DNA of 64,000 nucleotides, from assembly GCF_003853415.1 (NCBI RefSeq), contig NZ_QTPP01000040.1, positions 1 to 64,000 of the forward strand. Reading direction: 5' to 3'. The stretch is from Burkholderia sp. Bp9142 (GTDB taxonomy: Bacteria > Pseudomonadota > Gammaproteobacteria > Burkholderiales > Burkholderiaceae). This document shows, in pieces, positions 41,901 to 51,824 of the stretch (the first letter of the stretch is position 1; each line of letters opens with the position of its first letter). Under the pieces are notes generated by a model that had not been told where the DNA came from, made no database searches, and was given only the letters and a program-made list of their open reading frames with translations. A program made the position numbers and the translations under genes.

Positions 41901-43626
41901 CTAATACGGGGCCATCGGAGCCTTGGGTTATTGCTTTGTCGTCCCCACCAGTTCCGATCGGGTGCGTTCCTGGGTAGGTGGGGAAAGCTCGCCCTTCCGG
42001 TCGAGCGCAATATATTAGGCGCCAGACAATCCGGTGATGACGTTCTCGCACAGGGAACCAGCGGTTCGGACGGATGCCCGGATGTTTTGGCCTAGATTTT
42101 ATTTGCTGCCGGTCCTTCTCATCTCGCCATCATGGAATCGCTCCACCATGGGGTTCTGTGCCCCCGGAATGTCTTCCGTAACGGCCTCGCCGCGATGTAG
42201 ATCAACTGAAGTCATCCCGGTGGGGGGCAACCTCGAGAGACAGTGTATTTGGCAATTAATTAAAAATATGGTGGTGAAGCAAAAATTCCACCTTGAGGAG
42301 TTTTTGCAGTGCAGCAAGGCGAAAGTGCCATCCTCGCCGGAGATCGATATTCGATTCTGGAGTACGCTTCATATGGTCATCGTTTGCCTTGATGCGAAGC
42401 CGACGCGAGACCACGCGCGATCATGAAATGACCGCGACAGAGAGGGCATCATCATAGTTCTATGAATATTAATGCGCGTGCATATCCGCGACATCGCTGC
42501 CGCTGACTTCGGCGCCAGTTTTATATTTTGGGGCATCGACTGCATTTCACGGTGGTTTGCCGATCACGTTGTACCGAAAACAAGACAATGAAAGAGAATT
42601 TCAAGGAATTGGTGGTGGTGGGAAAAATGGCATTCGTCCCCGTGTGATCCGGGTAACGTAATGAGGCATTAAACCCAGTGAAGCGGCCTCTGTAAAATTT
42701 TGAATTTTATAGGTGGGTGATCGAGAAAATCATGACGTGCAGAATAAAGAAAAATATGGATTTATAATTGGTCTAGTATTTTAAGGGTGTGGTGTTGAAT
42801 ATTTCTTGATAAGAAGTAAAATGGTTACACGCCGGAAGTACAGGAGCGTATTCGGGCGCTTAAACGATGCCCTCATCGCATCGATCAGAGTACCCGGCGG
42901 GCACGCAGTGATTCCAGCCAAGAAGTGGCTAAGGACGGGAGCTTGCAAGTGGCGCGCAAGCTGCCTGGTGCGCAGCTATAGCGTGCGCCGAATTTTGCGG
43001 TGGTATGGTCGACTGCTTGATTCACACGCTCAAAACACAATGCGCGCATCGTCCTCACATTGGAAATGCCATTGCATGCAAGTTGTGCAATCACGCACGC
43101 AATCAGTTCCATCGCATTCACGTTTCAATGGGCGAGAACGCCGGCCGACGCATTGCTTTTGAACAGGACCTACGCGTTTCTTGGCGTGCTGACACATTCC
43201 AGCTATGGTCAGCAGTGGTGCGCGTAGCGATGTATTTGCGCAATTGTGGTAGGGAAGCTTTATGAAGTGAATTGCGAACTGGACCGTAGTTAAATGCGTT
43301 GCATGATGGCCTAAACATCATCCGAAGAAGCCAGCTGCATTCTCAAATCATGAGTTATCTAGTCGGTCCGAAGAACAAGCTCGTTGAATTAAGCTGCGCA
43401 TCACCCGGCACCATCTCTCACGCCGTTGCAGCAACTTTTTCGCCTTGAAATGCGGATAGATGTACATAGACTCCGACCGGTGGAAAAGGTCTACGGTCCA
43501 CGTCTGGAGTCTTGCGGTCGCATCTCGCCCCGCTGTTTTTTGCTGCTGATCTAGCAGAAGAGGAGCCAACTATGAGTCAGGGCCGTGAGAAACGGCTGCG
43601 AAAATTGATTGCTTGAAATTAAACGA

Positions 43627-43650
43627 GCTCCCGGTTTGCAGACCGGGAGC
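43627..43650 (+). promoter_or_regulatory. strong hairpin upstream of Tn7-like operon
   Basis: Perfect 9-bp stem GCTCCCGGT / ACCGGGAGC with loop TTGCAG, 105 bp before the first gene. No T run; could be a terminator of upstream transcription or a leader structure. Confidence 0.55.
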
Positions 43651-43670
43651 CCGTTCGTCTCGGCCTGAGC

Positions 43671-43713
43671 GGCAGAGCACTGTGAACTCACTTTCTATGA
43701 GTCATGCTCTGCC
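43671..43713 (+). promoter_or_regulatory. second inverted repeat upstream of Tn7-like operon
   Basis: Arms GGCAGAGCA (43671-43679) and TGCTCTGCC (43705-43713) with inner ACTCA / TGAGT, ending 41 bp before the start codon at 43755. A position close to the ribosome site makes an operator or leader hairpin plausible. Confidence 0.5.
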
Positions 43714-43754
43714 TAATCGGCCCGTTTGTCAAGAGCCAAAGAGTGGAGGCAGGT

Positions 43755-44630
43755 ATGAACACGTCTATGCATTCCGTGAGCGATGAAGTATCGGCGACAC
43801 GCCAAACGATCTGCGGCAAGTTCGGCGGGTATGTCGCCGCGGAAGTGGTGTCAGATGTCACGCGATCGTCGATGATGCGGCTACCAAGTCCCGTACGCAC
43901 TCCATTTCCGAAAGCGCCAAAGCAGGTGTTGCCCGATGACGGCGCACCTGACGATCAAGGCCTTCCGCCCACAGGAACGCACGTGGCGTGCAGCGACTAT
44001 GAGCCTCGATTTGTTCGATTCATCACGGGCCCCGACTTGCCTATACGACGGGAACGGCTCCAACTTCGCTTGGCCGAACTTGCAACTGGATGTCGTCACG
44101 CGCTTCTGATGCTCCGCAAGCCGGACGACCTGGGCGCCCAGCTTCGCGCCGCGATCTGGACCGCAACGCTGCGCGCTCAGTTTCCAGGGCGATCGATCTT
44201 TATCGGTATTGACGGAATCGACCAGCGACTCACATCACCGAGTTCCGTCGCGTCTCAACTGGCAACGTTAGTAAATATCGGCGCGACAATCATCTGCGCC
44301 GTCGATGGTAGATATAGCGATGCTCATTTGCTGACGTTTCATCTCCGCGTCCTTGGTATCACAGTGGTTCGGGAGGGGCAGTGCTCCTCTTCCATAACGG
44401 AAATAGGCGTAACTCGGAGTTTTCCCACTGTCCACACTCCGGCGCTGACCACATACGCGTATCGAAAGCACGCTGAATCATTTGCGCAGATTGACGTCGC
44501 CGACGGCACAGTGCCTGACAAGAGGCCGAAATCGAAGCGAGGCCGGCTCGATGAAGATGCAGTGTGTTTCGCTGCGGCCTACCGCAATCCCTTTGCCATC
44601 AGCCGCCTTCTGGCAGAGAGGAAGCGGTAG
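43755..44630 (+). CDS. hypothetical protein upstream of tnsA
   Basis: 291 residues with ribosome site GGAGG before ATG 43755. Low-complexity, Pro-rich N-terminus (about 35-75), then an alpha/beta middle with HALLMLRKPDDLGAQLRAAIWTATLRAQFPGRSIFIGIDGID and LATLVNIGATIICAVDGRYSDAHLLTFHLRVLGITVVREGQ, which looks like a Rossmann-type or PIN-like fold, and a basic C-terminus. No named family recognised. It precedes tnsA in the same direction, a position sometimes used by extra transposition or regulatory genes, but a cargo gene is equally possible. Confidence 0.65.
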   Translation: MNTSMHSVSDEVSATRQTICGKFGGYVAAEVVSDVTRSSMMRLPSPVRTPFPKAPKQVLPDDGAPDDQGLPPTGTHVACSDYEPRFVRFITGPDLPIRRERLQLRLAELATGCRHALLMLRKPDDLGAQLRAAIWTATLRAQFPGRSIFIGIDGIDQRLTSPSSVASQLATLVNIGATIICAVDGRYSDAHLLTFHLRVLGITVVREGQCSSSITEIGVTRSFPTVHTPALTTYAYRKHAESFAQIDVADGTVPDKRPKSKRGRLDEDAVCFAAAYRNPFAISRLLAERKR

Positions 44631-44700
44631 TTGGGTCTGCCCGTTACGACATCGAGTGTGACGGGCCGCTTGCGCAGCCGCGACAAATTGCAGTCCGTCC

Positions 44701-44844
44701 ATGCACGGTCTCAACGTCGAGCTCATTCAGTGCGAGGGCGAAACAGTCAAGTGCGTGAAGGTCGACGGCACGGCCCGCTGCTGTCGGCCCGCAGCTAATG
44801 CAAGCCTGGCGGTCGCCGAATTATACAAAGGAGGCTGGTCATGA
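44701..44844 (+). CDS. possible 47-residue leader protein overlapping tnsA start
   Basis: A short frame ending in TGA that overlaps the tnsA start codon (ATGA, 44841-44844). It contains four Cys (two in CC). No good ribosome site upstream, so it may be chance; if real it could couple translation into tnsA. Confidence 0.25.
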   Translation: MHGLNVELIQCEGETVKCVKVDGTARCCRPAANASLAVAELYKGGWS

Positions 44845-45659
44845 CTAGTAGAACCGTTGGTATGCGTCGGACCACGAGGGAGCGCAAATTGAAGGAGCAG
44901 GAAACGGCGAAGAGGGAGGGGAGGCACGAGCGCTGGATTGGGACGCGCGATATGCCGGGCGTTGGTATGAAGACGCGTTTGACTTCTTCGAAAACCGGCC
45001 TGCGAGCAATTCATCTGCTATCGGATGGAGAGAAGGCTTGTTTCCTCGAGCTCTGGTGGGATCTAGGCATATTGACCATATACGACCAGGTAATGCTCGA
45101 ACCGGAAAAGACATTGCGGGCAGCTGCGCGTGCGGGCGTGGATCATCCGCGGTATCCGGATACGGGCGATCCAGTTGTACTCAGCACGGACCTTGTAGCG
45201 ATAGGTGAACGGAACGGTCGGCTCTACAAGCGTGCCATTTCGGTCAAATCCTCAGAGAGGTTCGGTACGACTGACAAGACGCCCAAGCAAAAAATTGAAG
45301 AGCAATATTGGCTAGGTGAGGGGGCGCGGTTTGAGATCTTCAAGGTCCATGGGATGCATGCAGCACGACACAAGAATCTAGGCTGGTTACTGAAAGCCGA
45401 GAATGACATGCTGGGGCGGGAACTGTCGGAAACCGAAGAGATCGCGCAACGGGAGCTGTTGCGACGTCTACGAAAGTGTATGGACGCTCGTGTTGTTGAT
45501 GCCTGCGAGGCGGTAGAGCGCCAGTTTTCGCTGCAAAGCGGTGCCGGCGCGCAAGCCTTTCGTCAACTGGCGGCAAAGAGAATTGTCAGTTTTGACCTTG
45601 AATCAAAAAATCCCGTGTTTGTAATTGTTAAAGATTTGCGTGTGAACGTTCGACTGTAA
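44841..45659 (+). CDS. tnsA: TnsA-like transposon endonuclease
   Basis: 272 residues, almost exactly the length of Tn7 TnsA (273). TnsA makes the 5'-strand cuts at the transposon ends so that cut-and-paste movement is possible. The restriction-endonuclease-like core shows Glu70 (FLELWWDLGILTIYDQ), Asp117 (STDLVAIG) and Lys136 in AISVKSSERF, followed by IEEQYWLGEG, a family pattern. Strong AAAGGAGG site. Gap of 52 bp to tnsB. Confidence 0.88.
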   Translation: MTSRTVGMRRTTRERKLKEQETAKREGRHERWIGTRDMPGVGMKTRLTSSKTGLRAIHLLSDGEKACFLELWWDLGILTIYDQVMLEPEKTLRAAARAGVDHPRYPDTGDPVVLSTDLVAIGERNGRLYKRAISVKSSERFGTTDKTPKQKIEEQYWLGEGARFEIFKVHGMHAARHKNLGWLLKAENDMLGRELSETEEIAQRELLRRLRKCMDARVVDACEAVERQFSLQSGAGAQAFRQLAAKRIVSFDLESKNPVFVIVKDLRVNVRL

Positions 45660-45711
45660 ACGTTAGCACTCTGAAATAATGCGAAATTGAGAGATCGAAA
45701 AGGAGGTTGCT

Positions 45712-48183
45712 ATGCTGAAAAAGGCGACCTGTCCATCGTCCATTGCAATGGGAGATGTGCTGAAGGAGCGCAATGGAGACACGATTTATATCGTCTTGAA
45801 AACGGGCGACGGACAGAGATGGACGCACCTGATTGATATCGAGCATGGGAAGCCGGAAAGTAGGCATCGTGCTAGCCCGTTCAAACTGAAAACCGATGAG
45901 GTGCTCAGACGACTGTCGTTCAACGTCGAAGACGAGAATGCACTCGACATCATTTCGAAGTTGCCAGTGAGCGTTGCAGAGAGGCGCCGAGCCGCGACAC
46001 ACGTCCCGAACCGGCGGTCGAAGGAAAGCCTCGAACGCGTCGAGGAACCTGAGAGGTATCGGGGGTGGGTACTCATCCGACGGTTGCTTACGTTCGATAG
46101 ACATACTGACGGCGAGGTGCCACCAGAGCCGTCGCTCCATGATGATGAGCATGAGGCGCTGCTTGAGCGGTCGACTCGTGCTAAGCGGATTCACCGTTTT
46201 ATCGCGATGTATCAATATTCCGAGGCTACAGTACGACGCGTGCTGCGGCGCTTCTGGCAGCGCGGTATGACGCCTGCCGCCGCCGGAGACGACTATGACC
46301 GCTGTGGAGGGAAGGGAAAAGTAAAGAATTTCGAATCGAAACCGGGCCGGAAGTCACGCGACAAAAGCTTGAGCGGTCCCGCACTTGATGAGGAGGGTCG
46401 AAAAATACTGGCAATAACGGCGGATTACTATTTTTCTGCTGAGTACAGGAAGGGGCCTCGAGCGTCTAAGTCGATGGCGGCGGCAGTTCGTTGGGTCAAG
46501 ACCTTGTATGCGCGTCGAAAAGTCTTTGATGCAGACGGCCGGCTGGTGGACATGGAGTTTGCCGAAGGAGCCAGCATAACGCCAAGGCAACTGCAGTACT
46601 ACATTGCGCAAAATTATTCGTACAAGGACCGTCGGGTGCGCAAGGTGGGAATTCGACGCTATCTGCTGCATGAGCGGCCACTGACTGGTCGACTCTCGGA
46701 CACGCGGGGACCTGGTCAACGATTCCATATTGATGCGACGATCATCGACGTATATCCCGTTTCTCGCATCATGCGCAGCATCGCGCTTCGCAGGCCGACG
46801 TTGTATCTGGTTGTCGATGACTATTCCCGCATGATTGTGGGCGTGCATCTGACGTTTGACCCTCCTTGCTGGAACGGGGCAATGATGGCTCTCGTCAACG
46901 CTATTAGTTCCAAGGTCGAATTCTGTAAAAGGCTCGGACTCGACATCACAGAAGGTCAGTGGCCTTCGGAGATCCTCTGCGAAGAACTGTACGGTGACCA
47001 GGGTGAGATCAGTAGCGTGCACAAGGCGCAGCCACTCCATCGAGACTATCGGGTGGAGATATTGAATCCCGCTGCGTTTCGACCCGACCTGCGAGGTGTC
47101 ATGGAAGTGCGATTTCACATTCTGCCGGCGACGTGGATGCCTTTGGTCCCGGGCGCAGTCGAAAAAGACTCATTTGAAAGAGGCCGGGCACACCCGGCTC
47201 TCGACGCGGCACTGGACATCGGACAACTTCTTCTGATTGTGGTGATGGCGATACTTAGTTACAACTGCCGAGCGGTGACAGGCTATCCGACTCCACCCGA
47301 GATGGTCGAAGCGGGCGAAGCGGCGACCCCACTGAACCTCTGGAAATACGGTATTAAAGTCAACGGGCGTGGGCGTAAGGTCGATGTTGCGGAGTTCCGC
47401 TCGAAAGTCATAGCCCCTGAGAAGGCGGTCATCGTAGCCAACGGCATTAAGTTCAAGCGCGTCATGTACGCGTGCCCCCTGTCCTTGATAGAGAGGCAGG
47501 CCATGTTTCGCGCGGAGGGGAAAGAAACGGTCGTTGACGTCACTCCCGATTCTTCCGACGTCAGCAATATCAACCTGCTCGGTCTTGGGGAGCCGATCGC
47601 ATGCCCTCTGCAAGAATCTGAGCCAGACTGGGTGGCTGGATTAACTTACCACGAACTTGAAGTCTATCGATCTGTCAATGCAGCGAACATTGGATGCCAC
47701 GAAGCCGAAGTGCAGAAGAGTCTCGCGATAACCGAATACAACATCGCAGCTACAGCCAACCAGTCGGTGAAGCAGACGAAAGCGGCATTGCAAGCGGCCG
47801 GCCTGAGGCATCCTGATATAAATAATCTGGATACCGAAACATTACGTGAACGTGCGAATGAGCGAACTGAACGTGAGATGGGCGAACGTAGCGAAGCACA
47901 GGAGCCTGCATTAGGCGCGATGGGCATTCAACAAGCAGATGCCGCCATGAATGGCAAGGATCGTAATAGCTCAATAGCCGAAAAGCGTAGTAAGCCATTC
48001 CGGCGTGTGACCGGGGGCCTTACCCGTTCGGCGCGCCCTCAGGCGGAGGAGCATCGTGGCATTGATCCTCAGAGTGCAGGCGCCGACACCACTGACTCGT
48101 CGGAAGGTAGAGATAGCTCAGATTTCGGGGCTATTTCAGAGCAGATTGAGGCCGGCATGCGCGACCTGTTCGATAAGGTTTGA
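45712..48183 (+). CDS. tnsB: TnsB-like DDE transposase
   Basis: 823 residues, longer than Tn7 TnsB (702) because of a long C-terminal tail (about 650-823) rich in Ala, Glu, Arg and Ser, the part that in the family contacts TnsC. The catalytic core has Asp341 (HIDATIIDVYPV), Asp429 (YGDQGEIS) and Glu484 (PGAVEKDSFER). N-terminal helical DNA-binding domains bind the transposon ends. Ribosome site AAAAGGAGG. Followed by tnsC after 235 bp. Confidence 0.92.
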   Translation: MLKKATCPSSIAMGDVLKERNGDTIYIVLKTGDGQRWTHLIDIEHGKPESRHRASPFKLKTDEVLRRLSFNVEDENALDIISKLPVSVAERRRAATHVPNRRSKESLERVEEPERYRGWVLIRRLLTFDRHTDGEVPPEPSLHDDEHEALLERSTRAKRIHRFIAMYQYSEATVRRVLRRFWQRGMTPAAAGDDYDRCGGKGKVKNFESKPGRKSRDKSLSGPALDEEGRKILAITADYYFSAEYRKGPRASKSMAAAVRWVKTLYARRKVFDADGRLVDMEFAEGASITPRQLQYYIAQNYSYKDRRVRKVGIRRYLLHERPLTGRLSDTRGPGQRFHIDATIIDVYPVSRIMRSIALRRPTLYLVVDDYSRMIVGVHLTFDPPCWNGAMMALVNAISSKVEFCKRLGLDITEGQWPSEILCEELYGDQGEISSVHKAQPLHRDYRVEILNPAAFRPDLRGVMEVRFHILPATWMPLVPGAVEKDSFERGRAHPALDAALDIGQLLLIVVMAILSYNCRAVTGYPTPPEMVEAGEAATPLNLWKYGIKVNGRGRKVDVAEFRSKVIAPEKAVIVANGIKFKRVMYACPLSLIERQAMFRAEGKETVVDVTPDSSDVSNINLLGLGEPIACPLQESEPDWVAGLTYHELEVYRSVNAANIGCHEAEVQKSLAITEYNIAATANQSVKQTKAALQAAGLRHPDINNLDTETLRERANERTEREMGERSEAQEPALGAMGIQQADAAMNGKDRNSSIAEKRSKPFRRVTGGLTRSARPQAEEHRGIDPQSAGADTTDSSEGRDSSDFGAISEQIEAGMRDLFDKV

Positions 48184-48418
48184 CTCGTAGACGAAGTGCT
48201 TGAAGTTGCAGCCGAAATGGATGTTGCTGTTTCGAGCGATGCATGAGCGAGCGCGGCGCGTCCTGGCGTGATTCGAAATAGTCGCGCGGTATGCATTCGC
48301 AATGTCGTTGAGAAGATGTCTGATTTTCTTAAAGGAGGGGCGGCCGGTAGTCTCTGAATCTTTTTGATTGGACGGTTTATGGCGATGTCGCATCAACATG
48401 GCCTTAACGGAGGTTGCG

Positions 48419-49963
48419 ATGGTAAAGCGTACCGAAGCAAACGTGAACGAGGTTCAGGTGGAGCATCAGCCGGTAAAGCAATGTATCGAAGCAGTCGAGG
48501 CTCAATACTATGAGGGTGATCTACTTCCTGAGCATGCAAGCAACCCCTTGATCTCTGCGCTGGGCCCATACTGGCGCATCGAAGATATCGTCCGCGAGTT
48601 GAGCGTTCCAATACCATTCTCTGAGGAGGAGAGGTGCAGGTCAAAAGAGTACCGGACAAATGCGGTTGCGCGGTTGGGAAACTTGATCGTGGGGTTGCCG
48701 TCTCAGGTTGAAGTGGTTTCAACGGTACATCTACTCATCAGGCAGCACTACTCTCAGCAGTCTATTCATAAGAATGGAATTGACGGGATCAAGGAACGTT
48801 ATGGAGTCTCGGCGGACGGTCAACTGACGGCAGTCTATCCCCACGAGAGAAGCCATGCGTACTGCGCAGGGCTCTTTGGTATATCCGGCTCAGGAAAAAC
48901 TACCGTCCTGCATTCTGCGCTCAGGCTTCTGCCGAAGGTTATTCACCACTCGAGATATGGCATCACGCAGGTCGTCCGTATCAAGATTGACTGTCCAAGA
49001 AGCGCCAGCCTGAAGGACACGCTCCGGCTTCTGCTCGCAACCTACGATGACCTTCTCGGAACGCACTATGAGAAAGAAGTTGGCAGTCGCGCAACGGTTG
49101 CCGATTTCGCCAACAAAGTCCATCGCGTTGCGCGAAGACATTTTACGGGACTGATCGTACTCGACGAAATCCAGAACGCACTCTATGCAGTGGCATCGCA
49201 CGACCCACTCTTCGATTTCTTCGTCAACTTCACAAACGTCGTTCAGGTTCCGGTCCTTGTCGCAGGAACACCCCGCGCGGAGCGTCTTTTCCGTCGGACA
49301 CTACGATTGGCGCGGCGAGCAAGCAGTGGGGGGATAATCAATTGGAAGGGGATTACCAATGAGAGGGATTGGGATCGGTTCTGTAAGGAGTTGTCGAAAT
49401 ATCAATGGCTATCTAAGGCGGCGCCGCTATCCGCAGCCGAGCGAAAATGCCTGTGGGGGCTGACTCAGGGGCTCGCGGGATTGGCAGTTCCGCTGTTCCA
49501 GCTTGCGCAATATGCAGCCATTGCGTCCGGCGAGGAACGCCTCTCGGCACGCATGTTTGTGCGGGTGTTTGACGAGAAAATGTCTTCCCTGAAGCCGATC
49601 ATACGCGCCATTCGTTCGGGCAAGAAGGTGGCAATGATGAAATATGACGATGTGCTGGGCGATACGTTGAAAGATGTCGTTGCCGAGATGAAGACAGAAA
49701 TGCAGCATAACCTGTTCTACGATGAGTCAATTCGACATGACAGGTTGGAGACTAGCCTCGATGCTGTGTCGTCCTTGATGCTTATTGGCATTCCCAGGGA
49801 GACGGCATCGTCGATGACTGCGCTTGTGCAAAAACACCACCCGAATGCATCTCGCGAACAACTAATCCACGAAGTTTGCGTCAAGTACTACGGCACGAAG
49901 TCTTCAGCGTTGTCACGCAAGTCGTCCAGCACGTCGGATGAGGAAGCATCGGTTATTGGCTGA
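48419..49963 (+). CDS. tnsC: TnsC-like AAA+ transposition regulator
   Basis: 514 residues. The ATPase that links target selector and transposase. Walker A GISGSGKTT at 154-162, Walker B LIVLDEIQNAL (Asp249, Glu250), and sensor-like VPVLVAGTPRAERLF. ATG 48419 follows ACGGAGG; an in-frame earlier start at 48368 is rejected. Tn7 TnsC is 555 residues, so length is normal. The C-terminal region (about 440-514) is Ser-rich. Confidence 0.92.
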   Translation: MVKRTEANVNEVQVEHQPVKQCIEAVEAQYYEGDLLPEHASNPLISALGPYWRIEDIVRELSVPIPFSEEERCRSKEYRTNAVARLGNLIVGLPSQVEVVSTVHLLIRQHYSQQSIHKNGIDGIKERYGVSADGQLTAVYPHERSHAYCAGLFGISGSGKTTVLHSALRLLPKVIHHSRYGITQVVRIKIDCPRSASLKDTLRLLLATYDDLLGTHYEKEVGSRATVADFANKVHRVARRHFTGLIVLDEIQNALYAVASHDPLFDFFVNFTNVVQVPVLVAGTPRAERLFRRTLRLARRASSGGIINWKGITNERDWDRFCKELSKYQWLSKAAPLSAAERKCLWGLTQGLAGLAVPLFQLAQYAAIASGEERLSARMFVRVFDEKMSSLKPIIRAIRSGKKVAMMKYDDVLGDTLKDVVAEMKTEMQHNLFYDESIRHDRLETSLDAVSSLMLIGIPRETASSMTALVQKHHPNASREQLIHEVCVKYYGTKSSALSRKSSSTSDEEASVIG

Positions 49964-50045
49964 TTGAGGGTGATGGGGGGACGGATGTCGGGAGCAGTCT
50001 TGATCTACCTGATCTCAGTACCCCTTGTCGATCGGAGAGGCGACT

Positions 50046-51755
50046 ATGGCTATCGCATTGAGAAGGCCACGAGAAGATGAGCTTCTCGTCAGTGTCTTTG
50101 CGGAGTATGTCAGCGATGAACGCGTTGCGCACCAGGACGCTTTTTTGCGTCGTCTGCTGGGCTATTGTGCCACTTCCCTGTTCGATATGGCTGGCGGACT
50201 GGACAGGCTTGCGGAGGAGACCGCCGACTATTGGCAACTGAGCTCCGGCGAGATTACGCGCTGCCACACAAACTATCCCTATCACACGGCAAGTTGCTCG
50301 GCGGAGGTGGCGGAAGAGGTGCGCTCAGCGATGAAAAGCCGGGTCGCAGGGGTGAGGAACAGAAGAGGTCTGGGCTTCGGAAGGTTCAACCGGCTGGACG
50401 CTTTCCGGTACTGCCGTAAGTGTGCATCGGATGATGTGGCGGCGGGCTATCGTCCATTTTTTCGAAGGTCACAACAACTGCCCGGCGTCGCATATTGCGC
50501 CCGTCATCAGGTCCCCCTGTTGATATCTCGAGTCGCGGCGAGTTCGCCCTTCAACGAAGCGAAACATTTCAATGACTATTTCGAGGGAGGGCGGTCGATC
50601 GATATTGACGTGCCTGACGTCGAGACGATGAGGCGCCTCGTTCGAGTCGCCGAGTTTTCGGAGGAGATATTGCGCGGACGCGTCGGAGAGGCTGGTTTTT
50701 TTCAAAAACAGGATATGTACAGGGAGCGGCTCAGGGCGCTGGGCTATTCGTGGAGAGGTGCATCTGTACATATCGACCGGCTCTCTCAAGATTTGGTCGA
50801 GTTCTATGGAGCCAGCTACCTCGGGTGGGTCGGGCTGTTTCGCGAGGGGCAAAAAACGCGCGATTGGGTAGTTCCACTGGTGTGTGCGGGGCAAGCCGTT
50901 CCGCCTACAGTTGCTCATGTGCTCCTGGAGGTATTCCTTCAGTCCGCGGAGCGGACAGAACGCAGTGCATTGAACAGTGTAGTCGTGCGATGCCCGGCTA
51001 GGTTCGGCAAGCATGCGGATTCGAGCTTCGAAGGGCGCGTTCAATTCGACACAGACCTCAGAACGGGACGGGCTGTGTGTGTCTGCGGAACGAAATTTAC
51101 GTTTGACGTACGAGATCGGCACGCGGTCGTGCGTCGCATTTCTAGCTATGGGGAGCCATATCGCAGCGAAGCCAGAAAACTACTCGCACTGGGTGAATCT
51201 TGCCGGGCAATTGCAGAGCTGCTGGGTGTCAGCATCATGACCGTAAGGCGTTGGGCGTCGCATACTCAGGCTAAGGTTGACCGTGCTTCGTATGACAACA
51301 TCCGGACATGGCGCGCTGAATGGGTGGTTGCTCTTGCCAGCATGCCCGGCTCTGTAGCCACAGTGTGCAGGAAGCAGCATCGGCCACTTTACCGGCGGCT
51401 TCTGCGATATGACCGAAAGTGGTTACAGCAGTGTTGCCAGAACCAATACACGATCAATTCAAAACGTGTCGACTGGGCAGCTCGAGATGCGGCGTATTTG
51501 CCGCCAATGAAGAAGGCGTGGAAGACGCTCACAACCACCGAGCCTCCGAGATGGGTAAGCAAAATAAGTATCTTGATGCTGTCCGGAGTTCCACAAGGCA
51601 CCAGAAATCAGCTTGCCAAGCTGCCGGCATGCAGCAGCTTCCTCAAGGCTCATACGGAGTCTCGCGGAGACTATTTGCATCGTCTAGGTCAATGGCGCGC
51701 TGGGCATTGCCGGCAGATCATGAAACTAACGTGCCTAAACGATACCGCATATTAG
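50046..51755 (+). CDS. TniQ/TnsD-family target selector 1
   Basis: 569 residues starting at ATG 50046 (CGGAGAGG site). An N-terminal TniQ domain has the zinc knuckle FRYCRKC...QLPGVAYCARH (about 120-160). A second Cys cluster (VCVCG, near 350) is followed by a helix-turn-helix (SCRAIAELLGVSIMTVRRWAS). Length is closer to TnsD (508) than to short TniQ (about 400), so direct DNA recognition of an attachment site is likely. It forms an operon with the paralogue downstream. Confidence 0.88.
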   Translation: MAIALRRPREDELLVSVFAEYVSDERVAHQDAFLRRLLGYCATSLFDMAGGLDRLAEETADYWQLSSGEITRCHTNYPYHTASCSAEVAEEVRSAMKSRVAGVRNRRGLGFGRFNRLDAFRYCRKCASDDVAAGYRPFFRRSQQLPGVAYCARHQVPLLISRVAASSPFNEAKHFNDYFEGGRSIDIDVPDVETMRRLVRVAEFSEEILRGRVGEAGFFQKQDMYRERLRALGYSWRGASVHIDRLSQDLVEFYGASYLGWVGLFREGQKTRDWVVPLVCAGQAVPPTVAHVLLEVFLQSAERTERSALNSVVVRCPARFGKHADSSFEGRVQFDTDLRTGRAVCVCGTKFTFDVRDRHAVVRRISSYGEPYRSEARKLLALGESCRAIAELLGVSIMTVRRWASHTQAKVDRASYDNIRTWRAEWVVALASMPGSVATVCRKQHRPLYRRLLRYDRKWLQQCCQNQYTINSKRVDWAARDAAYLPPMKKAWKTLTTTEPPRWVSKISILMLSGVPQGTRNQLAKLPACSSFLKAHTESRGDYLHRLGQWRAGHCRQIMKLTCLNDTAY

Positions 51756-51824
51756 GCGGAGAGAAGTTCGGCAGGCTTTGTTGAAATTTGAAAATAATTA
51801 CTCTTGTCCGAGAAGGAGGATGTC

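Larger units (their letters stand above)
41593..43754. other. gene-poor AT-richer region before Tn7-like module
   Basis: About 2.2 kb with only weak frames, a possible membrane-protein fragment at 41661-41900 on the minus strand, and two hairpins near 43.63-43.71 kb. Base composition drops strongly between 42.4 and 42.9 kb. In Tn7 the right transposon end lies next to tnsA, so an end is expected here, but I found no confident TGT terminus with repeated TnsB sites. Confidence 0.5.

Noticed and set aside
42806..43162. 118-codon plus-strand frame in the gene-poor region
   Set aside because: Arg/Ser/Cys-rich composition, no motif and only a weak ribosome site; probably not coding.
43620..43670. 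tRNA-like hairpin with TTCGTCT after the stem
   Set aside because: The loop of the first hairpin has 6 instead of 7 bases, and no acceptor or D-arm could be folded, so I keep it only as a hairpin.
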